From: Nannobrachium achirus
Lineage: Eukaryota; Chordata; Actinopteri; Myctophiformes; Myctophidae
Reading direction: 5' to 3'
Assembly (NCBI GenBank): GCA_963921795.1
Contig: OY997652.1
Coordinates: 18,764,940-18,828,939 of the forward strand
Length of the DNA: 64,000 nt
The position numbers and the translations under genes are program-made. Every line of letters begins with the position of its first letter. Position 1 is the stretch's first letter. A model generated the notes under the pieces. It was given only the letters and a program-made list of their open reading frames with translations. It ran no database searches and was not told the DNA's origin. Of the stretch, positions 12,001 to 21,120 are shown one piece after another.

Positions 12001-14157
12001 TTACTTAATATTCCAATTTCCAATACTTCTACTCCAATACATCTTGGATCCAAATATTGTACTTTTACTCCAGTACATTTATTTCAAAACCTTAGTTACT
12101 AGTTACTTTGCAGATTTTGATTATTATTACAAAACATACATTAACCACTTCAGCTCTATATACATGTTGGCCACATTTGAGTACTTCTTCAACCACTGAT
12201 CATGGACACCTGTCACATCACTGGACTCAGTGAGGTGCTTACTCCAGTTGTATGCCTGCTCACTTTAAGGAAACATTAATTTCAACTGTATGCTGTCTCA
12301 TGTACAGATGAAAATAGAAAATTGGGTGGTGGTTCATTTCAAGTTTTAAGGTTTAGGTTAGCTTTCGCTCCCAAAAGCTGACCTACAATATTACAGTAGC
12401 AGACACACTTTGTTAAAATGAGAGGAGGGTGGATTGTGGTCAGAAACTATGGTGAATTTCCTTAAACATGCAAAGTGGATTCATTGACTAACCACTCTGC
12501 CTCCATTTCCTCCTTAGCTCAGTATGTCAGTATGATCTAACATTGTTGTTACCCTGCAAACATTAAGCATTAAAGGAGTAGTTCACCCCCAAAATGACTT
12601 TTTTTTCAATTGATTAGTCACGCCATGGAGACTAGATAGTTCAATAATATTTTTTGGTTTTTGTCACATTCCTAAGACAAAAATTTGATTCGAGTAAATT
12701 TACCCCCATTGATTCCGGATGGGGACCCGTTTCGAAATGGGTCCCCATCCGGAACAAATGGGGGTACATTTATTGTTATCACATTTTTGTCTTAGGAATG
12801 CGACAAAAAACAAAAAATATTATTGAACTCTAGTCTCCATGGCGTGACTAATCAATAGAAAAAAGTCTTTTTGGGGGTGAACTACTCCTTTAAACTTCAA
12901 TATATAAAAACATCATTTTACTTTAATTATACTATGAAAAAGCAAACAATATGAAACTTAAATGTTTATTTTCATTTTTTACCATTAAGCCTTATTCCCA
13001 AAATATCAAAAAGAGCCAATACAAGCTCAAAATGTGTCGCAATAAATGTGTTGTGGCCAAATAATTGCCGATATTATCGGCCAGACGATAAATCGGTCAG
13101 GCTGTAAATGCTATCTCCTTGGATGAACCCAATACAGCGCCAAACCTAGCAGGTGCAAACTCAACAAAAGAATCAACACTGCAACAAAAACCTGTGCAAG
13201 GGGAAAGATGGTAATTGAGGTAATTTTGTGAGGTAAACATGCACAACCTATTTAATATTTTTCCCTCTGCACTGCCTCTCTTCTTCTCCCTCCCTTATGT
13301 TTCCATTTATGCTGTGATGCCTGTGTCCCAGGCCAGACACAGACAGCCAAAAACTCTGGAGCTTTGGAACATCTGGCTCTAATGGAGAAGTGGTTCTACA
13401 GGCAGGCATTGAGAGGAACTAGATGTGGTTTGCTTCTGTCATTTTCTTTTCATCTGGACTATGACAGCAGCAGCTGTAATGCAATATTTAATATAGATGC
13501 AAGCTCATTTTGTCAAGACATTAACCAATAGTTAATAACCACATTTCTAATCAATGTAAAGACACATACACTGAATATATATATATATATTGCAAGAAAG
13601 TACAGATAGGGAAATTAGTATGTTTGCACTACTAGTATAATTCTACAATACTGTAAGTCAGATAAGATAATGTGGCTCAGTCAAGAATACTGTGAGTCAT
13701 CATTAAACGTTTACTGTGGCTTTGGATTCCCTACCAGAAAACTGGTGTGTATACATGCTGCTGTAAACTCACAGTAAAAATCAGGCATAACGGGGCGCCC
13801 GCTGGCCTGGTGGTCAAGGCGCATACCACATACAAGGCTATGATGCCTGCTGGCGTCGCCGGTCGATTCCCAATCCGGACGACCTTTGCCACATGTCATT
13901 ACCCATCTCTCTCCCCATTTCCTGTCAGTCTACTATCCTATCAAATAAAGGCATAAAAAGCCCCCAAAAAAAATCAGGCATAACAGTGGGGAAACTCACT
14001 TGTCCAATACAAAGTAGAGGTCAAATCCTCCATAGCAGGATGACCCTGCCTCCCTCCTTCCATGGCTCTGTCCTAGGCTGCAAGCCACAAGGACAATCAG
14101 AAAGATACCCAGCTCCGCAGCAGCCAACACCTGCCTGCACCAACACTGCCGGGACAT
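1265..14157 (-). CDS. antxr1: antxr1, anthrax toxin receptor 1 / TEM8-type receptor, 16 exons, 3' end outside window
   Basis: Type I membrane receptor. In the known family the vWA domain binds collagen and other matrix ligands and the tail contacts actin. Exons (minus strand, coding order): 14000-14157, 10903-10974, 10736-10807, 10532-10613, 9932-9965, 8869-8948, 8486-8554, 8116-8196, 7922-7982, 7249-7347, 5984-6053, 4896-4974, 3563-3658, 3344-3385, 2884-2982, 1265-1432. All phases agree and give 454 codons. Visible: signal peptide about residues 14-30; vWA about 45-220 with MIDAS DKSGS at 52-56; Ig-like region about 220-318; membrane helix about 323-345 followed by the WWFWPLCC motif; acidic/proline segment; [16 protein letters not shown] cytoplasmic block. 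The wording [23 protein letters not shown] and [20 protein letters not shown] matches ANTXR1 rather than ANTXR2. Which fish paralogue (1a-1d) is undecided. The remaining tail exons are left of base 1. Confidence 0.95.
2440..2600. repeat. 56-bp tandem repeat, about 2.7 copies
   Basis: GGGTTTGTT starts recur at 2462, 2518 and 2574. The unit includes GGTTATGTCTGAGTCATAGTG and CCTATATATGGGCATA. Lies in antxr1 intron 15. Confidence 0.8.
2884..2982 (-). CDS. antxr1: antxr1 exon 15: conserved cytoplasmic block
   Basis: 99 bp, residues 366-398. Acidic DDEDEDG, then [20 protein letters not shown], the most conserved part of the family's tail. Confidence 0.95.
3037..3182. repeat. (GT)n microsatellite with interrupted tail
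   Basis: Pure GT, then mixed GC/GT/GCAT units. Open frames across it are low-complexity artefacts. Confidence 0.95.
3344..3385 (-). CDS. antxr1: antxr1 exon 14: proline segment
   Basis: 42 bp, residues 352-365, [19 protein letters not shown] acceptor and GTAAGT donor. Confidence 0.9.
3563..3658 (-). CDS. antxr1: antxr1 exon 13: transmembrane helix
   Basis: 96 bp, residues 320-351. A run of about 22 hydrophobic residues followed by [10 protein letters not shown], the ANTXR membrane-proximal signature. Confidence 0.96.
3775..3966. mobile_element. MITE, hAT-like
   Basis: GGGGTGTAAC at the left mirrors GCTACACCTC at the right, and GATACGATA-type sequence inside mirrors itself. Typical teleost inverted-repeat element; target duplication not resolved. 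Confidence 0.45.
4120..4365 (+). mobile_element. 3' end of an L2-type LINE
   Basis: The translation contains [14 protein letters not shown], like the ORF2 C-terminus of fish L2 elements. It ends at GGTGCTCTATATAAA followed by a (GTA)n-like tail. Confidence 0.6.
4896..4974 (-). CDS. antxr1: antxr1 exon 12: end of Ig-like region
   Basis: 79 bp, residues 293-319, with [17 protein letters not shown] just before the membrane. GTAAGT donor. Confidence 0.94.
5363..5732. mobile_element. GC-rich MITE with 9-bp target duplication
   Basis: 370 bp, strongly GC- and CpG-rich against AT-rich surroundings. Terminal inverted repeats about 60 bp share GGCGAAGCCCGAACTGGCG and the TACCGTAGCGATCTGGCGAA block. 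Flanked by GGTCAAAAT at 5354-5362 and 5733-5741. A 9-bp duplication suggests a Mutator-like mobiliser (inference). No coding content. Confidence 0.7.
5984..6053 (-). CDS. antxr1: antxr1 exon 11: Ig-like region
   Basis: 70 bp, residues 270-292, with [23 protein letters not shown] acceptor and GTAAGT donor. Confidence 0.93.
7249..7347 (-). CDS. antxr1: antxr1 exon 10: Ig-like region
   Basis: 99 bp, residues 237-269, [11 protein letters not shown] then [19 protein letters not shown] donor. Confidence 0.94.
7922..7982 (-). CDS. antxr1: antxr1 exon 9: start of Ig-like region
   Basis: 61 bp, residues 217-236, [20 protein letters not shown]. Confidence 0.95.
8116..8196 (-). CDS. antxr1: antxr1 exon 8: vWA C-terminal helix
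   Basis: 81 bp, residues 190-216, [26 protein letters not shown] donor. Confidence 0.95.
8486..8554 (-). CDS. antxr1: antxr1 exon 7: vWA
   Basis: 69 bp, residues 167-189, with [15 protein letters not shown], near-identical to mammalian ANTXR1. Confidence 0.95.
8869..8948 (-). CDS. antxr1: antxr1 exon 6: vWA, ALTDGE motif
   Basis: 80 bp, residues 140-166. [15 protein letters not shown] carries the third MIDAS aspartate. Confidence 0.95.
9130..9330. mobile_element. CGTCGTTGTCGGGTGG-family repeat with nested palindrome
   Basis: Shares its leader (TCGTTGTCGGGTGGAAACC, then CATTATT-rich sequence) with repeats at 32466-32620 and 60683-60900, and carries the palindrome at 9222-9290. Confidence 0.55.
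9222..9290. repeat. palindrome repeat, AGCACAC arm type
   Basis: TAGTGAAAACAG...CTGTTTTCACTA outer arms with GATCTACAAGCACAC / GTGTGCTTGTAGATC inside. Confidence 0.85.
9932..9965 (-). CDS. antxr1: antxr1 exon 5: vWA micro-exon
   Basis: 34 bp, residues 129-139, [16 protein letters not shown] acceptor and GTGAGT donor; phase matches both neighbours. Confidence 0.92.
10532..10613 (-). CDS. antxr1: antxr1 exon 4: vWA
   Basis: 82 bp, residues 101-128. [11 protein letters not shown] followed by [11 protein letters not shown], the family's MIDAS threonine loop. GTAAGT donor. Confidence 0.94.
10736..10807 (-). CDS. antxr1: antxr1 exon 3: vWA core, GC donor
   Basis: 72 bp, residues 77-100, encoding [13 protein letters not shown] and MKLTED. 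The 3' junction reads CAG followed by GCAAGG, so the intron appears to be of the GC-AG class; no GT keeps the phase. Confidence 0.92.
10903..10974 (-). CDS. antxr1: antxr1 exon 2: MIDAS motif
   Basis: 72 bp, residues 53-76. Completes the D-x-S-x-S metal site and encodes [20 protein letters not shown] acceptor and GTATGT donor. Confidence 0.95.
11235..11429. mobile_element. hAT-type MITE
   Basis: CAGTGGTTCCCAAACGG at the left, GGAAACCACTG at the right. The flanking duplication is imperfect. Confidence 0.5.
11489..11650 (+). mobile_element. tRNA-derived SINE fragment
   Basis: TGTGATTAGAGTGTG then CCAAAGACTATAAAAATGGTAC, the same family as the reverse-strand copy at 34895-35040. Confidence 0.5.
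11791..11869. mobile_element. 61-bp perfect hairpin insertion with 9-bp direct repeats
   Basis: The arms 11800-11826 and 11829-11855 are exact 27-bp reverse complements with a 2-base loop. TATAATGAC lies at 11791-11799 and 11861-11869. Confidence 0.8.
11940..12190. repeat. AGTGGTGTAAAGTAACT dispersed repeat
   Basis: Same family as 29040-29300, 36945-37330 and 39240-39490 (TTTACTTAAGTA, TACTCCAGTACATT). Ends in the TTAACCACTTCAGCTCTATATAC leader seen beside several palindrome repeats. Confidence 0.55.
12570..12893. mobile_element. TTAA-flanked MITE (piggyBac-type)
   Basis: Long near-perfect inverted repeats beginning AGGAGTAGTTCACCCCC and a central GGGGACCC palindrome, flanked by TTAA at 12570-12573 and 12890-12893. 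Confidence 0.7.
13792..13968 (+). mobile_element. tRNA-derived SINE
   Basis: The head resembles a tRNA (GGCCTGGTGGTCAAGGCGC, then GGTCGATTCCCAATCCGG). The body is CCTTTGCCACATGTCATTAC with a polypyrimidine stretch, and the tail is CAAATAAAGGCATAAAAAGCC. Target duplication AAAAATCAGGCATAAC at 13776-13791 and 13969-13984. It lies right beside the antxr1 exon 1 donor. Confidence 0.85.
14000..14157 (-). CDS. antxr1: antxr1 exon 1: start, signal peptide, vWA first strand
   Basis: The ATG at 14157-14155 is the only in-frame ATG here; upstream in-frame codons up to 14214 contain TTG but no ATG. It encodes a hydrophobic signal peptide, then [13 protein letters not shown]. Ends at a GTGAGT donor with the Lys codon split. 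A SINE target duplication begins only 15 bp into the intron. Confidence 0.93.
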
Positions 14158-14560
14158 AACCCCAAATGTAGGGAGAAAGCAGTGCACAATCCAAGAAAAA
14201 GTCAAACAATTCAAAATGCTCTCCAGGAAGAATCTGTAATCCCTTTCTCCGTAGACTCCTCAAGGCACTTTGCTGCAGCCTGCCATGCTCCCACAGCAGA
14301 TCTCCAAGCATAGAAAAGTTCACTCCTGAATCAGTGTCCCATAATACCACAACAGAAGTTGTGAAGCGGGAGAGGAGGAGTGAAGTTGATGGGACAGACA
14401 GTGGTCTGCTTTCTCTCTCTCTTCCTCTCTGCCCTCTCTCTTTGTAGAAAAGCCCCAAACCCCAAACAAAACACAGCATTGTAAATTCACAATACAGCTT
14501 TTTACAAAATCTGTTCTTTTCATCTGTTTGCTTATACAATGTAACAACTTACAAGATGGC
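14158..14560 (-). promoter_or_regulatory. antxr1: antxr1 5' UTR / promoter neighbourhood (inferred)
   Basis: Upstream of the antxr1 ATG. A purine/pyrimidine-asymmetric stretch (14400-14450, CTCTCTCTTCC-rich on the plus strand) is visible. No TATA box or CpG island is convincing. Confidence 0.3.
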
Positions 14561-14883
14561 ATAGTTGATATATACTGTAATCAGCTTGCTAATACTTTTC
14601 CTTTGTTTTGTTTTCTTTCTTTGTTACTTCTTTCCCGTTTTAGATACAAAGCATCAGTGCCACTCAGTGGTAAGCAGTGGTATTATTTCACTAGAACTGC
14701 AATTATGTTGGTGGGTCATTACAGACTTGGAGGACAATTTAGGCATATTTCTTTGTTGTGTAAGAATTAAGAGACAATCAAATAATTTGTTTCATGCAGC
14801 TCAGGCTTCAAAGGTACACTTTTTATGTGCCTTTGTTTTATCTGTTGTGTGCTATGAGGTGCATGCAACCCTTTTAGAAATAG
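14561..14883. other. spacer, nothing recognised
   Basis: AT-rich unique-looking sequence between antxr1 and element A. Confidence 0.4.
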
Positions 14884-15942
14884 GTGGGTGACGTGACGTA
14901 GCGTTTTCGCTGTCCTCGGTGTCAAACATGTATAAATAAAAAATATATTTGTCAAAAACCTTCTGAATATTGTGCAGGACATTAAGCTTTATGTGAACTT
15001 ACTCAAGATTAAAACATTTCATTCCTCATTTCTTCAGAATCTTCAACCAAACATGGTAAATGTCATCTGGTGTGACTGTCCCGACCTTGTTTCTCAAAGT
15101 GGGAACTTGAATAAAACTAAGAAAAAGAATTGCTAAAATTCATTTAAAAATGAATTTAGGCAAAAAAAAATGTCTATTTGTGAGCCTATATCTTTTCAAA
15201 GTCCAAGCATAATGTTTTCAGTCATTTCTGATCAAAAAGATTTTGTCCCCCAAACCAAAATCATCTGGTGTGACACTAGTTTGGAAAAATTAAACAGGCA
15301 ATAATTTGGACACCTACTGGGCTAGAGAGGTCCTTCTTCTGTAAGGCTATTCAGCACTCCCAGCACAACTGCAAGACAGGTGTCTGAGGTGAGTTATGAT
15401 TTTAACATTTTCATGAAATGCCATCTTGTTGAAACTTTGACAAGTGTGGCACTTCTGGATGTCATCTGGTGTGACACCTTTTTCATTAATAAAGCAAAAG
15501 TTATTTGAAACTTTGGTCATAATTACATGTAAATCTAGGTTGTTTTGTTATAGCTAGCATGTTGTTAGCATGCTAATGTGTACCTGGTAGCCTCAAGGTA
15601 GTCCTAAATGCAGAAAACGTCATCTGGTGTGACACTTCGTCATCTGGTCTGACATATCTGCTTGTCACGCCAGATGACTTGATTGTCACACCAGATGATA
15701 TATACTGTATTTTCCTACAGACATAACAATAAATAAGTCCCATGTTTCTTTTGTCCATTTAAAACATTTTAACATTGTTTTAAACATTTTTACATAATTT
15801 AATTTAGCTTCATTCGGTGATACAGCAAATTCATCAGACAGAGCAGAAACCCCTTCACAGAAACCTAAACCTTATATTGTGGTAACACTTTATAATAACT
15901 ATCCGTTATAAGCAGTTAATATAAGACACTTGACAACAGAAA

Positions 15943-17050
15943 ATGGGTGGTAACCGGAATCGCACAAACTGCTTCCTCATGAGCAGCATTCCTTATACAT
16001 GGGGATTCAAGAGGGTCACCTGGAACTTTTCAGAGCGTTCCCATGGAAAGGGCGCACCTGATGGTGTGGGAGGGGTGCTGAAGCGTAAGGCAGACATGTA
16101 TGTCCTCGGAGGCAGTGACCTACAAACACCGAGGGATCTGTGTGAGTATTTACAGAAGTCCTCTGAAAAAGTCACTGTCATGTGGATCGAAGAAGAGAAG
16201 ATATCCAACATGGATGAAATGGTCCCTCCATCAGTGCGTCCAGTGACTGGCATCAGCACTACGCACCAGGTTCTTTCTATCTTCCCGGGAAAGATAGTTT
16301 ACAGAGACCTGAGTTGTTTCTGCCAGTTTCCTCAGATCTGCACCTGTCACAACCCACGGAAATTACAGTTCGACCAAGTCTCCAGGGCTGAGGTGCCAGG
16401 TGACAAGACAAGTGATGAGTAAGTATAACTAAATCATTCTCTTTGCCAATTTTATGATACCTGTAATTGTACCTGTTTAATGACAATAAAGTAACTTATG
16501 TCATCCATTCATTCCTTTTCTTCCTTAACTAAGTGGTGGCCCATCTGCAGAACTGCCCCCTTCCCAGGTCAGCTGCAGGCCCAAAACAGCTTCCGGAGCT
16601 CAGTGAGTATAACATACTTGGCAAACTTGAGGACTTGCTAGTAATTACATTTTACTACTAAAAACAATCTACCTGACAAATAAATTACATTTAAATGTCT
16701 CCTCCTGAAGGTCTTCTACTCAGGTGCTGGACACAAGTGCATCTATTGGAGAGGCCCAAGCTGAGGATTCAGACACCTCCTCAGATGAATACACACAAGG
16801 ACAGTTTGTCATAATCAAATATGAGGGAAAGCCATATGTGGGGCAGATTGTTACCATTAATAAGGAGGGGCTAGAGATAAACTGCATGAATCAACTTGGA
16901 AAAATGAAAAATGGTTTTGTCTGGCCAAAGGGGCGAGACTGCATTTTCTACAAAGAGCAGGAAGTTGTCTGTGGCATAGCAGAACCGCAACAGGGCAAAC
17001 GGTTTGCTACCCTCACCAAATGTGACTGGCTGATGTACAATACAGTCTAA
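15943..17050 (+). pseudogene. Element A transposon protein, C-terminal exons
   Basis: Three exons join in phase: 15943-16418 (GTAAGT donor), 16534-16602 (GTGAGT donor), 16711-17050 (stop), 294 codons. Exon 1 encodes KRVTWNFSERSHGKGAPDGV. The last exon encodes a compact domain (GQFVIIKYEGKPYVGQIVTI, then a FVWPKGRDCIFYKEQEVVC block). I know such proteins only as transposon-linked families in fish and invertebrates. The HGKG..DG segment could be part of a DDE/RNase H-like catalytic domain (inference). The ATG at 15943 is convenient rather than proven, since the upstream coding part is missing. A 52-bp echo of the 3' end repeats just after the stop (17049-17100). Confidence 0.6.
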
Positions 17051-17187
17051 ATGTCTATACCCTCACCAAATGTGACTGGCTGATGTACAATGCAGTCTAA
17101 ATGTCTATTCTAATCTAATCTAATACTTTTGTACTTTCACTCACTGGACTGGACAATGAGGTAAGGTAGGACCCGAGACAAACATAG

Positions 17188-17254
17188 CGAAAATAGCTGA
17201 TCTACAAGCTCTCAACGCATTGTGCTGCGAGAGCTTGTAGATCAGCTATTTTCG
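17188..17254. repeat. palindrome repeat in element A, AGCTCTC arm type
   Basis: CGAAAATAGCTGATCTACAAG pairs with CTTGTAGATCAGCTATTTTCG; inner arms AGCTCTC / GAGAGCT. Confidence 0.9.
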
Positions 17255-19527
17255 GAGTTGCACAACCCAGCACTCTTTAGCTAGTGGAGATGTGGTGTAA
17301 CGACATGATTCGTAAATAAATTTGTTCAACTCAAAATGCTGTGTTCAAGTTCAGGAGACTTTGGAAAAAAGTAATACACCTGAATGCTGAGTTGTTTCCA
17401 ATAATTGGTGTTAATAAAATGTTGCCTTGGCTCCCAGTGTGGCTATGCACCTTATTGTCTCTTTAAGATCCTTCTGCCGTGGGCCGGCAGAAGACTTAGG
17501 TGTGCGTAGCATTCCTGTGCACATCCTCATCATCCATCTACTACTACAATTCTTTGTTATCCTATGTTAAGGCCCAACAATACTATCCTGTTCAGAAATA
17601 TTAAGGCCATGTTATTTAATGTTAAAGCAATTTTACTGTTGCTGTTTTTCCTGGGTAATTGTTTAATCAATCAGTAAAGTTCAGTACTCACTAATAGGTA
17701 GGTTAAAACACAGTTTGCTTTGACACATGAAGATATGGTCATCTGGTGTGACACTAAGTCATCTGGTGTGACATTCCAAATAGTGAGAAATCATACCTTT
17801 ATTAATGATGAAACCGAAAAAATGTGTATGGTTTACATAGAAAATAGTATCAGGAAGAGTCACAAATATTTGTGTAATTTTAAAGAAAGTTTTTGTCAGA
17901 ATAAAATTAAAATATGTTGAAAGATCGACAACATGGGCCTCACACAGAGTGTTGATTATGAAAAAAATATACAGATTCAATTAATTTTCACAAAACTATA
18001 GTGGATCACAGGTTAGTTATGATAAAGGACTTTGATAAAGTGAGTAACTTAAGAAAGGTGTACTCCATTTTCATTTTATGAACAATTATTGTCATGTCAC
18101 ACCAGATGACGGTTTTAGGCACAAGTACAACAAACTGCTCAATAAAGTCTGATTCCAATAAAATATCTAAAAACAAAATGTGTTTCCATAAAGTTGAGAG
18201 TGAGTAGAACAAAAGTAAATAATTTTTATGCCTGCTATTTAAAGTTTTTTTAAAAACATGTTTTTTGGGGCGTCACGTCACTGACCCACAAAAGAAACAT
18301 GATAGGCCTATACAGAGGAAATGAAAATAATGACACCATCAAATGCTATGGATACACAATAATTCATATATTCTGTTTTTCTTCTTTGTCTACGCAGGCT
18401 GAAATCGTGTCACTTGTGAGAGAGGCTCGAGCATATGTCTTAGTTGGCCCCCATCTGTGTGTGTGTGTGGGTGGGTGACGTGACGTAACGTTTTCGCTGT
18501 CCTCGGTGTCAAACATGTATAAATAAAAAATATATTTGTCAAAAACCTTCTGAATATTGTGCAGGACATTAAGCTTTATGTGAACTTACTCAAGATTAAA
18601 GCATTTCATTCCTCATTTCTTCAGAATGTTCAACCAAACATGGCAAAACTCATATGGTGTGACTGTCCTGACCTTGTTTCTCAAAGTGGGAACTTGAATA
18701 AAACTAAGAAAAAGAATTGCTAAAAATCATTTGAAAATGAATTTAGGCTAAAAAAAATGTCTATTTGTGAGCCTATATCTTTTCAAAGTCAAAGCATAAT
18801 GTTTTCAGTCATTTCTGATCAAAAACATTTTGTCCCCCAAACCAAAATCATTTGGTGTGACACTAGTTTGGACAAATTAAACAGGCAATTATTTGGACAC
18901 CTATTGGCTAGAGAGGTCCTTCTTCTGTAAGGCTATTCAGCACTCCCAGCACAACTGCAAGACAGGTGTCTGAGGTGAGTTATGATTTTAACATTTTCAT
19001 GAAATGCCATCTTGTTGAAACTTTGACAAACTCACCACTTTGGATGTCTGTTGGTGTGACACCTTTTCATTAAAAAAAGCTTAAGTTATTTGAAGTTTTG
19101 GTCATATTTCCATGTAGATCTAGGTTGCTTTGTTATAGCTAGCATGCTGTTAGCATGCTAATGTGTACATAGTAGCCTCAAGGTAAACCTAAATGCAGAA
19201 AAACGTAATATGGTGTGACACTTAATCATAATGGTGTGACATCTGCTTGTCACGCCATATGACTTGATTGTCACACCATATGATTTATACTGTATTTAAC
19301 AACAGATATAACAATAAATAACAAAGTTCCATGTTTCTTTTGTACATTTAAACATTTGTTTTAAACATTTCTACATAAAATGTAATTTAGCTTCATTCAG
19401 TGATACTTCAAATTCATCAGACAGAGCAGAAACCCCTTCCCAGAAACCTTAACATATTGTTTCAATCTAAACAATATTTTCTCTTTGTCTTAAACTATAC
19501 ATTCCATTTTCTTTTGTCAGATGGAAA

Positions 19528-19722
19528 ATGACAAGTGCTGAGAGAACGAGAAAGTACAGGGAGAAACTAAACAATGACCCAGCAAGGAGAGAGGAGCCAA
19601 AGGGGCGAGACTGCATTTTCTACGAAGAGCAGGAGGTTGTCTGTGGCATAGCAGAACCGCAACAAGGCAGCCGGTTTGCTACCCTCACCAAATACGACTG
19701 GCTGATGTACAATACAGTCTAA
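19528..19722 (+). pseudogene. Element B transposon protein, N-terminal exon joined to last exon
   Basis: A 64-codon frame. MTSAERTRKYREKLNNDPAR is a basic N-terminus typical of transposon-linked fish proteins. It then jumps directly to PKGRDCIFYEEQEVVCGIAEP, which equals the end of the element A protein. The middle exons were deleted with the frame kept open. Confidence 0.65.
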
Positions 19723-19814
19723 ATGTATAATCTAATCTGATCTAATACTTTTGTACTTTCACTCACTGGACTGGACAGTGGACAGTGTTAAGGTAGGACC
19801 CGAGACAAAACTAG

Positions 19815-19880
19815 CGAAAATAGCTGATCTACAAGCTCTCAACACGTTGTGCTGCGAGAGCTTGTAGATCAGCTATTTTT
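19815..19880. repeat. palindrome repeat in element B
   Basis: Counterpart of 17188-17254 with a few substitutions. Confidence 0.88.
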
Positions 19881-20879
19881 GGAGTTGCGCAACCCAGCAC
19901 TCTTTAGCTAGTGGAGATGTGGTGTAATGTCATGATTCCTAATTACATTTGTTCAACACAAAATGCTGTGTTCAAGTTCAGGAGACTTCGGAAAAAAGCA
20001 ATTTACCTGAATGCTGAGTTCTGTTTCCACTAATTGGTGTTAATAAAATGTTGCCTTGGCTCCAAGTGTGGCTATGCGCCTTATTGTCTCTTTAGGATCC
20101 TTCTGCCGTGGGCCGGCAGAAGACTTAGGTGTGCGTAGCATTCCTGTGCACATCCTCATCATCCATCTACTACTACAATTCTTTCTTATCCCATGTTAAA
20201 GCCCTACAATAATATCCTGTTCAGAAATATTAAGGCCATGTTATCCTGGGTAATTGTTTAATCAATCAGTAAAGTTCAGTACTCACTAATAGGTAGGTTA
20301 AAACACAGTTTGCTTTGACACATGAAGATATGATCATACGGTGTGACACTAAATAATTTGGTGTGACATTCCAAATAGTGAAAAATCATACCTTTATTAA
20401 TGATTAAACCAAAAAAAGTTTATGGATTACATAGAGAATATTATCAGGAAGAGTCACAAATATTTGTGTAATTTTAGAGAAAGTTTTGACAGAATACATT
20501 TAAAATATGTTGTAAGATCATGAACATGGGCCTCACACAGAGTGTCGATTATGAAAAAAATATACAGATATAATTAATTTTCAAAAAACTATAGTGGATC
20601 ACTGGTTAGTTATGATAAAGGACTTTGATAAAGTGAGTAACTTAAGAAAGATGTACTCCATTTTCATTTTATAAACAATTATTTTCATGTCACACCATAT
20701 GACGATTTTAGGCACAAGTACAACAAACTGCTGAATAAAGTCTGATTCCAATAAAATATCTAAAAACAAAATATATTTCCATAAGGTTGAGAGTGAGTAG
20801 AACAAAAGTAAATAACTTTTATGCCTGCATTTTAAAGTTTTTTTAAAAACACATTTTTTGGGGCGTCACGTCACTGACC

Positions 20880-20883
<4 letters not shown>

Positions 20884-20973
<90 letters not shown>

Positions 20974-21004
20974 TGTGCGTGTGCGCGTGTGTGTGTGTGT
21001 GTGT
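20884..21004. repeat. (GT)n microsatellite
   Basis: Begins immediately at the right end of element B. The left end of B (18458-18471) is also GT-rich, so B probably inserted into this tract. Confidence 0.95.
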
Positions 21005-21120
21005 CCATCCATCGAATTAAGCAATATTACATGAGAGAGTGTGTGTTATCGTGGTTATTGGCACAAAAACCTTGCTTAGGAACTAGGCGACAGCCGAGTT
21101 CCGTATAGGCAAGTTTTCGA

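Larger units (their letters stand above)
14884..18290. mobile_element. Element A: DNA transposon with ten CATCTGG sites
   Basis: Ends GTGGGTGACGTGACG and CGTCACGTCACTGACCCAC form imperfect terminal inverted repeats. Contains CATCTGGTGTGAC at 15064, 15262, 15463, 15621, 15641 (one mismatch), 17740 and 17760, and reverse at 15664 (one mismatch), 15685 and 18096. Coding exons at 15943-17050 are the 3' part of a gene. Their 5' partner has been replaced by an unrelated repeat (GGTAACACTTTATAATAAC at about 15882). Confidence 0.8.
18472..20881. mobile_element. Element B: relative of A with altered motif
   Basis: Same ends and order as A, close to it along most of its length, but internally deleted. 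It sits inside a (GT)n tract. The ten motif positions of A are present at 18651, 18849, 19048, 19207, 19228, 20335 and 20355, and reverse at 19249, 19270 and 20689. The GTGTGAC (or GCGTGAC) half is kept, and the CATCTGG half reads CATATGG, CATTTGG, AATATGG and similar. Confidence 0.8.

Noticed and set aside
13792-13870. Possible tRNA gene
   Set aside because: The tRNA-like head belongs to a SINE with a tail and target duplication; the same is true at 32000-32190 and 34895-35040.
14158-14214. Upstream extension of antxr1 to 14214
   Set aside because: The codon there is TTG. The ATG at 14157 directly precedes the signal peptide.
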